A stretch of DNA of 64,000 nucleotides from positions 21,972,888 through 22,036,887 of the forward strand of contig NC_063260.1 of assembly GCF_019578655.1 (NCBI RefSeq). Direction: 5' to 3'. A model generated the notes under the pieces. That model was not told where the DNA came from, searched no databases, and was given only the letters and a program-made list of their open reading frames with translations. A program made the translations under genes and the position numbers. Below are positions 37,820-50,978 of the stretch, piece by piece (within the stretch, counting starts at the first letter, position 1; every line of letters begins with the position of its first letter). This stretch comes from Ricinus communis. Taxonomy: Eukaryota; Streptophyta; Magnoliopsida; Malpighiales; Euphorbiaceae.

Positions 37820-39349
37820 ATGGCTACCAAGAATCAGAACAGCACAAATCAAACTCTTCTTTTAGGCCGTTACGAGATCGGCAAACTTCTCGGGCATGGG
37901 ACTTTTGCAAAAGTTTATCACGCCCGTAATGTCAAAACAAATGAAAGTGTAGCAATCAAAGTTATTGACAAAGAAAAGATTCTTAAAGGCGGTTTAATCG
38001 CTCACATCAAACGTGAAATCTCAATTCTTCGCCGTGTTAGACACCCAAATATAGTTCAACTTTTTGAGGTTATGGCAACAAAAGCAAAGATCTATTTTGT
38101 TATGGAATATGTTCGTGGTGGTGAATTGTTCAATAAAGTTGCAAAAGGCAGATTAAAAGAAGAAGTCGCGAGAAAATATTTTCAGCAATTAATATCTGCG
38201 GTTGCTTTCTGTCATGCTAGAGGTGTGTTTCATCGTGATCTTAAACCTGAAAATTTGCTTCTTGATGAGAATGGTGATTTAAAAGTTTCTGATTTTGGAC
38301 TTAGTGCTGTCTCTGATCAGATTAGACAAGATGGTTTGTTTCATACTTTTTGTGGTACTCCTGCATATGTTGCCCCTGAAGTTCTTGCAAGAAAAGGGTA
38401 TGATGCTGCTAAAGTTGATATTTGGTCTTGTGGGGTTATTTTGTTTGTTTTAATGGCTGGTTATTTGCCTTTTCATGATCAGAATGTTATGGTTATGTAT
38501 AAAAAGATATACAAGGGTGAGTTTAGATGTCCTAGATGGTTTTCGCAGGAGCTTATTAGGCTTTTATCAAAGCTTCTCGATACAAACCCTGAAACTAGGA
38601 TTACTATCCCTGTGATTATGGATAATAAGTGGTTTAAAAAAGGGTTTAAGCATATTAAATTTTATATTGAGGATGATAAAGTCTTTAGCTTTGAGGATGA
38701 TGTACAAGGACAACAACAGCAAGATGATGCTGGTTCTTCTTCTGATCAATCTCAGTCTGAATCAGAATCTGAATGGGAAACTAGGAGAAGGATTAACACA
38801 TCATTGCCTAGACCTGCTAGTTTAAACGCCTTTGATATTATATCTTTCTCACCTGGGTTTGATTTGTCTGGGTTGTTTGAGGAAGGTGGAGAAGGAGCTA
38901 GATTTGTTTCAGGTGCTCCTGTATCTAAGATCATTTCCAAATTGGAGGAAATTGCTAAAGTTGTAAGCTTTGCAGTGAGGAAAAAGGATTGTAGAGTCAG
39001 TTTGGAAGGGTCTAGGGAAGGTGTGAGGGGTCCATTGACAATTGCAGCTGAGATATTCGAGTTAACACCGAAATTGGTGGTGGTGGAGGTTAAGAAGAAA
39101 GGAGGTGATAAAGGGGAGTACGAGGAGTTCTGTAACAACGAATTAAAACCTGGATTGCAAAAATTGATGCAGGAAGAATCTGAAGCTGCTATTGCTGCTT
39201 CTTCGCATGTAACAGTGGATTCTTCACATGTAATAGTGGATTCTTCACATGTATTAGTGGATTCTTCACATATATCGCTTGATTCCTCACAGCTATCTAC
39301 TGAACCTTTAGCAATCGATCCTGCACATTTACCATCAGATACTGAATAG
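37820..39349 (+). CDS. CBL-interacting protein kinase, CIPK12/18/19 type
   Basis: A single-exon gene for 509 aa, as expected for the intronless CIPK clade. The kinase domain is at about residues 18-272, with glycine loop GHGTFAKVY, lysine 47, HRDLKPEN (HRD 138-140), DFG 158-160, activation segment ending APE 185-187. The NAF/FISL motif ([14 protein letters not shown] 336-338) binds calcineurin-B-like calcium sensors and keeps the kinase autoinhibited. The PPI domain for type 2C phosphatases follows at about 363-445. The best remembered match is Arabidopsis CIPK12/CIPK19. The frame is open to an ATG at 37607, but 37820 gives the family-like N-terminus and follows the TATA box by a normal leader. 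The C-tail is extended by five SSHxxxD-like heptapeptides (461-495), absent from the homologues I remember, before the conserved end LPSDTE. The product is a CBL-dependent Ser/Thr kinase in calcium signalling. Confidence 0.96.
   Translation: MATKNQNSTNQTLLLGRYEIGKLLGHGTFAKVYHARNVKTNESVAIKVIDKEKILKGGLIAHIKREISILRRVRHPNIVQLFEVMATKAKIYFVMEYVRGGELFNKVAKGRLKEEVARKYFQQLISAVAFCHARGVFHRDLKPENLLLDENGDLKVSDFGLSAVSDQIRQDGLFHTFCGTPAYVAPEVLARKGYDAAKVDIWSCGVILFVLMAGYLPFHDQNVMVMYKKIYKGEFRCPRWFSQELIRLLSKLLDTNPETRITIPVIMDNKWFKKGFKHIKFYIEDDKVFSFEDDVQGQQQQDDAGSSSDQSQSESESEWETRRRINTSLPRPASLNAFDIISFSPGFDLSGLFEEGGEGARFVSGAPVSKIISKLEEIAKVVSFAVRKKDCRVSLEGSREGVRGPLTIAAEIFELTPKLVVVEVKKKGGDKGEYEEFCNNELKPGLQKLMQEESEAAIAASSHVTVDSSHVIVDSSHVLVDSSHISLDSSQLSTEPLAIDPAHLPSDTE
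39200..39304 (+). repeat. In-frame 21-bp minisatellite in the CIPK C-terminus
   Basis: Five tandem 21-bp units each encode a seven-residue unit: [28 protein letters not shown] and SSQLSTE. The first three are nearly identical in DNA and the last two have diverged, which suggests stepwise expansion within the coding region. Confidence 0.95.
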
Positions 39350-42300
39350 AGAGAGAGAGAGAGAGAAGAAAAGGGTATGCTTTTCTCTCCTCTTTTGCTA
39401 ATTTGCTCTGCTAAACCTTTGTATGATATTTGCTTCTTTTTGTCTTTTGGTCTTTCATTATGTTGTTGCTTCTCAGGGGATTAGCTACTAATATATATTT
39501 CATTTTCTATTCTTGTATCGAGAAAAAGTAGATAACTTAAAGAGAATGAAACACACATTTCTGCTTATCTTGGCAATTTGGTGGTGACTTGTGAGTGTTC
39601 TTTGCTGAATTATTATAAATGATGAATTGAAGTTTCCTTTGCTGATTTGTGTTCATAAGGTGCAGATTGTTACACTATAGGATCTTCAATAGCTTCATCA
39701 ATGCATTGGATTCTGAAAAACAAAAATGGAAATCAATCATTTGAAACTTGTTCATTCTTTTCAACTTAGGTTATTTTGCAGATTTTGCTTAAGAGTGTTT
39801 TGAAATAAATTGAATTGGAAGCGTGTTTTCGAATAATGGGAATTTCATAAGTGGGTTTTGGCCTCCCGAGACGACATTGAGGAGGCGTTCATGGAATCTG
39901 GGCACAACTCAGTTCCTTTTGTTTTTCTAACTCTACCTATTTTTCCCAACTCCAGAGCTTCCCAAATTTAAAGGGAACCTTCACCAAAGAGTTTAGGCAA
40001 TTCACTTCTAAATTTAGCCAGGTCAGAAGTTTGAATTTGGATCAACCAGTAGGAATGCCTGGATGGAATTGTACGATTATAGAGAAGAAAAACCGATGAT
40101 TGAAATTTGAGTTCTCAATTATAGGAAATTTAACTTAGAAACTTGCTAGATGAAAGGCAATCTAATGGGCTTGTAGTGGTTTTCCTGGTGTGACATTTAT
40201 CTTGATTTCTGTCTTTCTGAAGCCTGTGTTGGCTTGTGGTTGTTTCTTTAATTCCTAGAGTGTGCAAAATTCGGATACATCATGAGATCTGCCTGATTTT
40301 TCCAAGTTTTGCAGCATGAAATGCTAAGGAACAACTATTGTCTGCCAACTAGATAGAAAAGCTTCGACTGTTTTTCACTTCCTAAAATTGCTTAAATGAT
40401 GGTCCAACCAGTTTGTATGGGATCCCCGGTTGCTTATGTATATATAAATATTGTGAATACAGAGGTGAAGCCTTGATGTAGGATTGTTTTACCTACAAAG
40501 TCACTGAAAGATTGGCTTCTCTTTTCGTTTGTATTTAAGGTTAAGGCTTGCAGTGAGGAACTTTGCCTGCGTGAATGATTAGACTATAGAAAAAATGCAA
40601 AGACTGATATGTCTGCAAGCTCGTGATGAGTCAATAGTGTATTAAATCTTGAGGCTTGTGTTCATCTGCTCAAATAATGTTCCCAGTTTCATTTGTTTTT
40701 CATCATTCGTCTCGTCTGCCAATGTAAGCTGCAACTAATTTGAAGACGAGTATGCCCTTGCCAAGATTTCCAGTGTAGGAGCAAGCCCCGTTCATCAGAG
40801 TTTCTGCAAGTGTACAATTTTCCAGAGCAAGAGGAAATGGCACTGTGGATACTTTTATGAAGTATCTGCTACGGACCCCATTTCTAGCAATATCTAAATA
40901 TTACGTTGAAGAATCTAATAATGTGGATTATCATTCTTTTAGTAGTGCCTAATGATGTCCATTTCTGGTAGAAGGGCAGGGGAATCAAATACAAGACCAG
41001 TCAATTTTCTGAATGGATTAAATTAATTAATTGATATTAAAGTTCAAAGCATGGCCTTGATTTGTTTCGGACACAACTGGATCTCATCATTTAAGCGATA
41101 AGTATAATTATTTGAATTCGTTATTTCAATTCATATAAATTAAAGGTTAAAACCCTAATCATGAAGAACAAATATCAGGAGCAAATTGTTGTTGTCTGTT
41201 GAAAGCCATAGCTGCAGAAACAACTGGCACATTATATTTTACTGTAGACAACTAAATAAATATTATTTTACATACAAATAAACACTAAAACATACACGTG
41301 CCTGCCGGCAAAGAAGGACTACTTAATGGGATCAAGCAAACAATGCTTTTGGTTAGCTTTTTAATCTGGTGATAAAACGAGCAAAATCAAGAATCAAATA
41401 AATGGCACATGCCATACGCTGGTCCAAATCTGTATATATTTGAAATAGAAAGAGGGGAAGCACATTTTCTTTGTGTTTATTGAATTTTCAGTCTTTTAGT
41501 TTGATAATACTCCATTTAATGATCATATGTTCCAATATAGTTGAGTCAGATTTCAAAATTGTTGGAGCTGGAGTTTTGATGTAAGTGGTAAAAAATGTTG
41601 ACTTTTCATGAGGAGGAGCAGAGATAGCTTTGCAGGCATGGCTCTATCTGTGTTTGTATGGCTACCATTCAATTTACCTTTTCTGCTGCCACCTACCATA
41701 ATACTTTAGTCACGTGAGTAGGTAATTTGGCAACTAACCATCTTTCTTTCGATGTTTTAATCGCTCAAATCTTCTACTCTATTAGCTTACTTTATCACTT
41801 AGTATTCAAACAACAGAATTTTGTTTTAAAGGGGTTGTGTGTTGTTGGGCCACTTGGTCTGCTTGGGTCAATTTGTATTTGTATTTATATTTGGACAAGA
41901 AAATTTCCTTTCCTAATCAAGGATTGGACTGTCTGAAGTTGGAACCATGTTCATAGGACACATCGTGTTTTCTTTGTCTTTTAGATTTGTATTTTCCTTT
42001 CAATGTCGTTTTCCTTGTACGATTCTATTTCTAGCTCATCACTGATCTTGATTTAATGTAATAAATTCTTTTTTAATTCTATAAAAAAAATTGTATAAAG
42101 ACCCCATCATTTGGATACCGATCTTTCTTTTAATTATTGTAAATTGCATAAACTTACAAAAGAGATCAGTTTACTGGCTGTATTATCAAAAGGGATTTTT
42201 TTTTAATTATTATAGCCAGTGACATAAAAGGCAGACAACTTTGTTTTTGTTTGGTTTTTCTTCCTTTCATAATTTAGTTATGCCTTCTTGTCTTTGACAA

Positions 42301-45300
42301 AAATAAATAATAAAAAGAAACACAAATAGAGATTCTAATTTTTCATGTAACGTGCAAGTTAAGGCATTAATGTAGCATGATTCGTGAGCTTGGACAGCTT
42401 CCAACAAATAAAACTTGGCACGACTGACGAACAACTGTTTGTTTACATGTACAGAATCACATGTAATCCGGGCAGTGTTACATTTGTCAGAGCGTAAATT
42501 ATTTAAAATTTGTTAAAACTTAAAAAGACGATCAAAATCATTCCTAGCACTTTAGTTCCTTAAAAGAAACAAACTCATAACTCCTTAGATGCATAAAATT
42601 TGGTAGACCTAACATTCTAGAGCTACAAAAGAAAAGAAAAACCTGCTAGAGCCCATGAAATCACTGTAAAAGGGTCAGCCTTTGCCGCCCAGTTAATTCA
42701 ATAATTCTCAAATATAAAAGCCTATGGCCGGGTTTGATTAGAATTCAAACTCTATTAAGTTAGTCCAACCGAGCTCAATTTTATGTTCAATAATTTTTTT
42801 CGATTACAACTCCAACTTAATAGAGTCTAGTTGGTTAGAGAACAAGTAGAATTTGTTTAGAAAGCTAGCAATATGATTCATGAATAAACTCGTTTAATGA
42901 CTCAAATTAGAATTCATATTAATTATATGTTGAACCTTGAAGATCTCCATCTTATTTTGATAATCATAATTTTTTTTTCTATCTTTTAACATTTGATTTC
43001 TATTCTTACAATTTTTATAATTTTAACTTATCAATTCTTTCCGAAATTTATAATTTTTTTTCTTGTGTGATTTTAATTTTTAATATATATTAATATAATA
43101 ATAATAATAGTTAATAATAAAAATTATTTAACAAGCTCGATTTTTTTTTTTTATATAACTATAACAAACTGAATTCGAATTTAACTCTTTTGATTAGTTT
43201 TCAATAGGTCAATTCAAAACCTTTATAGGTTGAGGGTGCTTATCTCCATCAAAGATTGAGAGTTATTTCCTGTTTTTTCTCTATTAGCTTTTCTATTCTC
43301 TAAAGTTTTTGCTTTAATTTTAAGTTGAGTTTCGTCAAAGAAGCCTCATGGCCTTGCAAATTAGGTTCAATCTTTGCAAGCTTAACAGAGAAGGTCAAGA
43401 GATTCTAGCTATGGTGGTGATGTCACTATTTCAATGGCGGTGGCAGATCAATCACCTCTTTCTCTTCTTGGTCGGGTTTGTTTAGTATTTTTGGTTTTTT
43501 CCGAGCTTAATTATATTTATTTTAGATTTATTTTGTAGGATATGGTTTATTGTACTCTTTATACATCTTTATAAAAATGAATATTTCAGTTTAATTTAAA
43601 AAAAAATGTCTAAATCATACTCAATTTTTTATTAATAATTGTTTTCCATGTCTCATTATAAAGTTTTTTTTTTTGGCTTTCTTTCTTTTCCTATACTTTT
43701 CTCCTTCTTTTCTACCATTATTTCATCAACTGCCTACCACTGTATGTCTCTTACCACTGCATTTCCTCCACCCACCATAGCATCGACTCCATCATTATAT
43801 GTTTTCAGATTATTAAGAAAAGAAAAGAATCACTTGGAAATCCATAAACCTTTGCTTTATTTCTTTGCAATAATTGGTGTCTCTCCAAGAAGAGTTTCTG
43901 TATTTACTACTTAATATCTTCAACCTCACAGAAACGGCTCAATATGAGGATTACTACGATAGCTCTGTCACAATCTATAGGATTCAAAATCTCTCACTTT
44001 AGGTTAAAGCTGCAACATCAAGATAGAACCAAGTCCCAATACCTTAACCAAAATCAGGTCCTGATTCAGTACCTCTAAAAGAACCTTTTGCAAAAAAAAA
44101 CAAAACAAAAAAAAAAAATCTTTACTTTTCTCCATAATCACCAAGTGTGCCACCTATCCCATGATATGCGAAGCCAAATAAGTTCAAATGAAATTGATGG
44201 AAGTCTAAAGCAACTAAAAAACTACACTAAATAAACATGAAAGTTGATTGTGAAGGAATGGTTATGGCGGTGTGTGAATCTTCTATAGTATAAAAAAGAA
44301 AAAAGGGTAGTGCAAGAAACAGCATTGAAATGGACCGATAAAAATAGAGAAGGAGAAAGAAATGGAAGAGAAAATATAATTTATTATTAAACATAAATAA
44401 TAAATAATAAATTCTAAGATTCTTCAGTTACAAATTTACAATCCCATTGGCATTTACAAATGACTAATGGTATTAAAAATTCATAGAAAATTACTATCTG
44501 TATATATATATATATATGCATGTGTGTCGGTTGGTTTTTATATGAATGATTATTTCAATATTAAGAATTTAGAAAATATTTTTCTCTTTTCAGAAAAGAA
44601 AGTCATTTTTTTCTTAAAATGGTTATATTTTTTTGTAATTAAATAAATAATTTCCATAATCAAATTCTCTAGACGTATCCTAAGTAGTAAAGAAATGTAA
44701 AAAATAAAATCTTTCTGAAACAAATGAGCCTAAATTTAAATGGCTGTATATACACCATCAGAAAGTGTACAATCTACCCTCAAATATTTTGACATTTTAG
44801 CTAGTGGCAGCATAAGCATAAAGTCTACTCTTAAAGATTTTAGTTGAGAGAGAATAACTCCAATTGAAAAAAAAATTAAGGCCTCGTTTGGATTCATAAC
44901 TCTGCATTTCAAATCCCCATTATTAGCATGCCAGGATGCCTACTGTTTTCCGTATAGTGTTTGGTATTTTGATATAAAATAAGTATCATTTTAAAGTTTT
45001 TTTTTTTCAAATTAAATATGCTTTAAAAAATTAAAGCCACATCTATTTTTTTGATTTTTTTTATCCTTATTCATTAGAAATGAAAATAATAAACCGAGCA
45101 GGAGAGAAAAATAAATATAATTATGTGAAAATGGAAGCGAAAGATAAAATTTATATTAATTTTTAGCAGTTAATAAAAAAAATATTTTAATCATATTAAG
45201 TTAGTTTTTACTATTATTGAGTCTATTTAATAGATTTTTAATTTTTATGCAATTACCTCAAGTGAAATTTATTTTGAAATAGAGAAGATATTATGGAATA

Positions 45301-45775
45301 ATTAAATTAATTGATGTTATTTTATAACTATTGGTATGTTATCTCTTTCAAATTCCATCAGGACAGAATAAGAATTGGGTAGGGGTAGGATCATCCTTGG
45401 AGGCCTTCCAACAAACAAACAAACAAACAGAAAAAAGAATTTTTTTTTTAAAAAAAAGCAGTAAAAAGGAAAATTAAAATTAAAAAGAACAAAATTACAT
45501 TCTACTGTGCATTGATTTAAACATATGGTTTAATCCACCATTAGAATTTGCCTATTTGAGTTAAGGACGAAGCAACTTTTTTTTTTTTTTTTTCTCTTTC
45601 TTTCTTGAAATTTCTCTTAATTTTCTTTGAACTCAAAGTGCAAATGCAAGATGGAAAAAAGAAAAAAGGAAAGACAGAGCTGAAACAGCAGGTGTATAAC
45701 ATACATTTCAGATGGAAGAAAACTTTAGAAAAGAATCTCCAATCCAAAGAAAAAAACCCTAAAAGCAGGGGTTAG
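39350..45775. other. Intergenic region between two convergent CIPK genes
   Basis: About 6.4 kb without a supported gene. The left end has a GA repeat (39349-39364) and the 3' UTR of the first CIPK. AT-rich spacer follows, with a degenerate repeat rich in AATTCGAA-like words at about 42720-43210, a CT-rich stretch near 43680-43770, a TA run near 44501-44516, a possible MITE end (GGCCTCGTTTGG at about 44880) and an ACAA repeat at 45411-45428. The right end is the 3' UTR of the second CIPK. Confidence 0.5.
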
Positions 45776-47155
45776 CTAGGCTTGTTGCTGCTGTTCAGTA
45801 CTACCCTGCCATGCCCAAACTATATCTTTAAGAGAAGGCTTTAGTTCCTGGTCATAGAAATCCTTATACTCCCATGTATCTCCTGAAGTTTTCTTCATCT
45901 CGACAACAAAAAAAGATGGCGTTACTTCAAATATTTCAGCATCTATACCAAGTTGCCCTTTTCTTCCTTCTTTATAACCTTGCAACTTCACTTTCCCATC
46001 TTTCTTGTTAAAACTGAAGCTCTCCGTCATTGCTATCTCCTGGAATTTCGACACGATTGTAGATGCTGGTTTTGTAGAAGTAAATCTTGCCTCTGACCTT
46101 TGATTACTATCTTTCTCAAATAATCCTGATAGATCAAATCCTTTTGAGAGAGATATTATATCAAAGGCATTGTAATTAGTTGGCCTAAGAGGACTTCTTG
46201 TAATTGTATGATCATCCGACGCTACTTCTTTCTGCAAATTAATGCTTTCGTTATCTGATGATGATGAATCGAAAGCGGCGTGGACATCTTTGAGCAAGGT
46301 GTTTCTTGCTTTTCCTTGCGGTGAAGGTGGTGTTTCAATTTGTTTATACCCCTTCTTGAACCAACAATTGTTCATTATCCTAGCCATTGTAATTCTTGTA
46401 CTAGGATGTGGATCAAGAATTCTTGAAACAAGCTTTCTTGCCTCGGGATGGAACCAATTGGGACACCTGAATTCTCCTCTGATTATCTTTTTGTATAATT
46501 CCATCAAATTTGAATCACAGAATGGAAGATAACCTGCTAAAAGAACAAATAGAACAACTCCACAGGACCATATATCAGCTTTAGCACCATCATACCCTTT
46601 CTTGTTAATGATTTCAGGAGCAACATAAGCAGGAGTTCCGCAGGTTGTATGAAGAAGACCATCTTGCTTTCTCGACTCATGCAAAGCACTCAACCCGAAA
46701 TCCGAAATCTTCAAATCACCATTTTCATCAAGAAGAAGATTTTCAGGCTTGATATCGCGATGATAAACACCGCGACTGTGGCAAAATTCAACCGCTCCAA
46801 TCAATTGCTGAAAATACTTTCTTGCAACATCTTCTTTAAGCTTTCCTTTGGCGACCTTATTGAAAAGCTCTCCACCCTTTACATACTCCATGGCAAAATA
46901 GATCTTGGTCTTGCTTGCCATGACCTCATAAAGTTGAACAATGTTAGGATGTCTGACAAGACGCATGACAGATATTTCTCTCTTGATTTGATCTATCAAA
47001 CCACTCTTTAGGACCTTCTCTTTATCAATAATTTTGATGGCAACGCTTTGGTTAGATTGGAGATTTCGCGCATGGTATACCTTGGCGAAAGTCCCTTTTC
47101 CAAGCAATCGACCAAGCTCGTACCTATTCATTAATATAGCCCCTTTCTTCTCCAT
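45776..47155 (-). CDS. CBL-interacting protein kinase, CIPK20/5/25-like
   Basis: A single-exon minus-strand gene for 459 aa. The kinase domain is at about residues 12-266, with GKGTFAKVY, lysine 41, HRDIKPEN (HRD 132-134), DFG 152-154 and APE 179-181. The NAF motif is at 329-331 within [18 protein letters not shown], followed by a phosphatase-interaction domain to about 445 and a Q-rich C-terminus. The N-terminus [13 protein letters not shown] resembles Arabidopsis CIPK20/CIPK5/CIPK25 as I remember them. The protein should act as a CBL-activated Ser/Thr kinase in calcium-dependent stress or ion-transport signalling. TTGCAG lies at about 47164-47169 on the minus strand, just upstream of the ATG, so a 5' UTR intron is likely. 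All catalytic residues are intact. The gene points toward the CIPK12-like gene 6.4 kb away. Confidence 0.96.
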   Translation of the reverse strand: MEKKGAILMNRYELGRLLGKGTFAKVYHARNLQSNQSVAIKIIDKEKVLKSGLIDQIKREISVMRLVRHPNIVQLYEVMASKTKIYFAMEYVKGGELFNKVAKGKLKEDVARKYFQQLIGAVEFCHSRGVYHRDIKPENLLLDENGDLKISDFGLSALHESRKQDGLLHTTCGTPAYVAPEIINKKGYDGAKADIWSCGVVLFVLLAGYLPFCDSNLMELYKKIIRGEFRCPNWFHPEARKLVSRILDPHPSTRITMARIMNNCWFKKGYKQIETPPSPQGKARNTLLKDVHAAFDSSSSDNESINLQKEVASDDHTITRSPLRPTNYNAFDIISLSKGFDLSGLFEKDSNQRSEARFTSTKPASTIVSKFQEIAMTESFSFNKKDGKVKLQGYKEGRKGQLGIDAEIFEVTPSFFVVEMKKTSGDTWEYKDFYDQELKPSLKDIVWAWQGSTEQQQQA

Positions 47156-49656
47156 ATTTCCTCAGTCCTGCAAGAAAATACAATGATAAAAGAAAGGACC
47201 AAAAAGATTATTGGATTTTTTATAATCCTTGTGCGCTCTTTTGCAGCATTTTGGCCAAGAGGAGCAAAGGAAATGTTGGAGAGAAAAGGGCTAGGAAAGA
47301 ATAGGAAGTATAGCTCTTTGGCCAGACATTGGAGGCACTAGTTGTGGAGATAAGAAACAACAAGAAACAAAGAGAAGCAATAATTTAAAACTGGTCTATC
47401 TCTTGCAAACCAAAGCAAATCCTTCAAGAATTACAGCTAAGAGATACCAGAAAGCAAAATCTGATGAAAAAGAAAAGAAAAAGTTGTAAAAATAGCAAAT
47501 TCCGTTTAGTGTCTATCAATAGGGATCAACATTGACCGCTTATTTATGGACTGATATTTTGGAAAGTTGTAAGTTTTAATTCCACGGTGAATAAATACTT
47601 CTTGCATATTATTCGGTTTACATTTAAGAATATCCTAAAGCCTCCACTCTAGAATCAAAATTATCTTTTTTCCTTTAAAAGAAATTAACTTAATAAGTGA
47701 TGCCTAAATTACGTAATAAGAAACTATCTTTTTTTTTTGAAAGGATAATAGAAATTTTAGTTTGATAATATATATATATATGTCAAATAATTGCTTTAAA
47801 AATAATAATAAATCGAAAAGAAAGACAAGTATATGGATGGAAGAGGGAAACGAGCTAAGAATAGTTTTTGAAGGGAGACTTGCCACCCAAACTGTAGCAT
47901 TAGAGGTTAATTGATTTTTTTTTTTTTTTTTGTATAAGAACAACTATCATTAAAATCAAATATATATACAAAAGGTCATGTCCCGTAGAAGAAAATTATT
48001 AGCACACACAGTCACCACCAACAATTGATCTCATCCCTTTGTAATTTAATTTTATACGATGCCCATTAATTTGGGTGTTCGTGCTATCCACTATCAAAAT
48101 CGTGGAATCAACTATTTTTTAAGGATTCAATTAGGTCTAACTTTGTAATTATTTTATTTTATTTAATCTCTCTTTGAGAACCTTGGCGGAAATCTAAGAG
48201 AAGGCTGTTTCTTTTATAAGTAAATATAATGTTTTTGTTAATTTAAAATGGAAAAAGAAAATGCTATTGGTGACAGTCTAAGAGAAGAGTGTTAGACTAC
48301 ATAAGATAAATTATAGATAAGCACAAGAACGTTAAAACATGAACAGCTATCTTGCTTATTTAGATGGAAATTGAGTTCAATACCTTGGTGACAATCAAGA
48401 GAAGACTATATATGATATGCTGCAGATAAGCACAACATCGAAACATGTATAGCCTAACTTGCTTATTTAGATGACTAATTGTTGGCTAGGCTTAAGTAGC
48501 TAGTCATTTGTCATAATTAACAAAAGCGTAATTAGTTATCTAATCAAGTGTATTGTTTCTGTTAATAAGATTGGTTGGTCTGGGACCATAAAAATGATGC
48601 ACTCATTAATTAATCCCTGAGAGCGATAGTAGATTTGCACCAAACTTGTACGTTATTGAAGAACTACTTCTTATCTACCAGCTGCTACTGGAACTACTTG
48701 CTGTTATCATTGGTTTAATTTTATATACATAAAACAAGGATCCACGTGGTAAATTAATAGAAACAAAAACAATTAAGAATTGTGGACCACAAGCCTTCAC
48801 CAAATAAGGAGAGAAGTAGCAATTGGGATAGTCACATGGACTCGGCGTGGCTATGTGGATACATTGGGACCAATCAAGTGGAGTATTTCCATTAGACTTA
48901 GTTAGCCACATATGAGGCCATGGTCATGTGGATTGCCATGACCCATTTATAAATTCACAATGCCCACAAATTGCAAATCCTTGATATGGAAAGAGAAATA
49001 ACTAAAGGTCAGGAATGCCTTAAGGGCTGCGGTGGTGGAGGAGAAAGTGACGGCCACCAGACAGCAAGGCGCTTAAGTCGTTTTTATTGAATTTGGGTGT
49101 ATATTTTTATTTATACCATAAATAATTAAATAATATATATATATAATTTTTCTATTTATTGTATTATATGTAATATTTATTGAATTTAATGATGGACAAA
49201 AAAGAGTTATAGCTAAATAAAAGAATTAAAGGAATGAATAGAACAATAAATTAAAATCCTCGAGAGAAAAAGTGAGTGGGAGGCAGTGGACCAAAGTTGC
49301 GTCCCTAGTTGATATCGTATCATAACAATCGAGACTCTTATGTATATTTTAAAATTTGTTGTGTAGATTATATGATCGCAGCATTTGAATGAGGTGAGTC
49401 CATAATCATATAAGTTGCACCACCAATTCAATATTCTACACTTCAAGATTTTATTCCATTAGGTTCACTTGTTTATAGAAAGGCGACGCATAGCATGTGC
49501 GTGGTTCGTTGTAGATGAGTTCGCGTTTCACTAATTAATAGATTCTAACCTAAAGTCTATTTTTCTAACAAATAAATTATATTTTTTATTAATAACTATC
49601 CTAAACGACAGAAGCTAGGTGTGAAAAGAATCGATCATATTGAACTGGCTGCATGA
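47156..49656. other. Intergenic: promoter side of the CIPK20-like gene, then AT-rich spacer
   Basis: The leftmost few hundred bases should hold the 5' UTR and promoter of the minus-strand CIPK. The remainder is AT-rich spacer. Two related blocks near 48260-48360 and 48370-48470 share words such as GACAATC/GACAGTCTAAGAGAAG, AGATAAGCACAA and CTTGCTTATTTAGATG, so they look like a diverged local duplication. No gene was recognised. Confidence 0.5.
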
Positions 49657-49661
49657 AAATT

Positions 49662-50973
49662 TGATAGATTATCATATTTTCTTGGTTATTATTGAGTATT
49701 TGTGCTTAATTGTGGATCTTAAATATGATTATTGATTTTTATGTTAAACAGAACATTTTGATGCAACATGAAGCTAAAAGGATGATATTTGATGAGTTTT
49801 CATAAATATTGATGCTTTGGAGAGTTTTGGATAAAAGGGAGAAAAGATGACAGAAGATCTCTTCAGTTAGAGCGTGCCCACGGCGTTTTCCAGAAATCTG
49901 AATTTTGTGGAAAGAAGCTTAAAGTGATATTATTTGTCATGTGGCTTTTTAATTCATTTTTTGGAGTGTTTATTCACTAAAACTCCTTATTACTTAAGGT
50001 TTATTTAGGAATGAATGATTCCTATTTAAACAGAACTTCTACTATTTCTTATTGGGTGAGTTTTCCTATTTGAGGAATTAGAAGATATATATTAGGAGTT
50101 TTAGGGTTAAAAAGAGACGAACTCAGAGACGAATATTTTTCATTCATTGTTTTAGCTTTCTTCTTTGTTTTATTTTCTCTACAACAATTATGTATGGCTG
50201 AACTCTTTTCTTTCCAACTCAAGGTTAATTAAGGTTTGAATTCATATGAATTGTGAGATTTAATTGTTCTTCGTTATTTTCTCAAATTTATTAATATTCA
50301 TGTATCTTCTATGTCTATTAGGAATACTATTTTTGTTGATTGTGTAAAAAGGCCTATTACTCAATTATCAAGATAGTCTACGCCAAATTAGAATATTAAA
50401 TCTGTAATTATTTAATCATTCTAATGATTAGTGGTAGAATATCATACCCATGTTATATGGATACATGATCTAGTCTAAATGAATTCATCTTATGTATTTG
50501 ATGGCTAAAATTGAGTTTCTCTAAATTGCATTGCTCTTGATAATTTAAATCTTAAAAGCTTTTCTAGGGTTGTTTATTTAATAAGAGAATTAATCAGATG
50601 GCTTTCATTGATTATAAAAATTTAAGAAGAAATTAGATTGTTAGAGTTTCTCAATAACTATAACTAATTTATTAATTGATTTAAATATTATATTTGAATC
50701 AATGATCAATTCAATGAATTAAAACTGAGATTATACCTTGGATTGGAGTTTTCTCATATTGATTTATTTTCTCAAATTTTATTATTGCTTCTAATTGATT
50801 TTTAGTTTAATTTGTTTTGATTCCAAATTTAAAATTCCCTCTAATTTTATTTGAATTTTGTTAAAGAAATAAATCTTACTAATCTCTGAGGATTCGACCC
50901 CACTTGTCACTATTTATAAGTTATTTTTATTTAAAGAGTAAGAATTTATTTTTGTTGGATTCGACACCCGCCA
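49662..50973 (+). repeat. Left LTR (complete)
   Basis: Begins TGATAG directly after AAATT. Its last base is set by alignment with the right LTR: GGATTCGACACCCGCCA versus GGATTCGACACCTATCA at the element end. Confidence 0.82.
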
Positions 50974-50978
50974 AATTT

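Noticed and set aside
38567..39138. Minus-strand open frames inside the CIPK12-like gene
   Set aside because: Mirror frames of a strongly conserved coding gene.
43639..43914. 91-codon open frame in the CIPK spacer
   Set aside because: Low-complexity CT-rich sequence gives an F/S/P-rich peptide without a recognised domain.
49849..49870. TGACAGAAGATCTCTT, resembling the start of miR156
   Set aside because: Lies inside the LTR, matches only partly, and I see no matching star arm for a hairpin.
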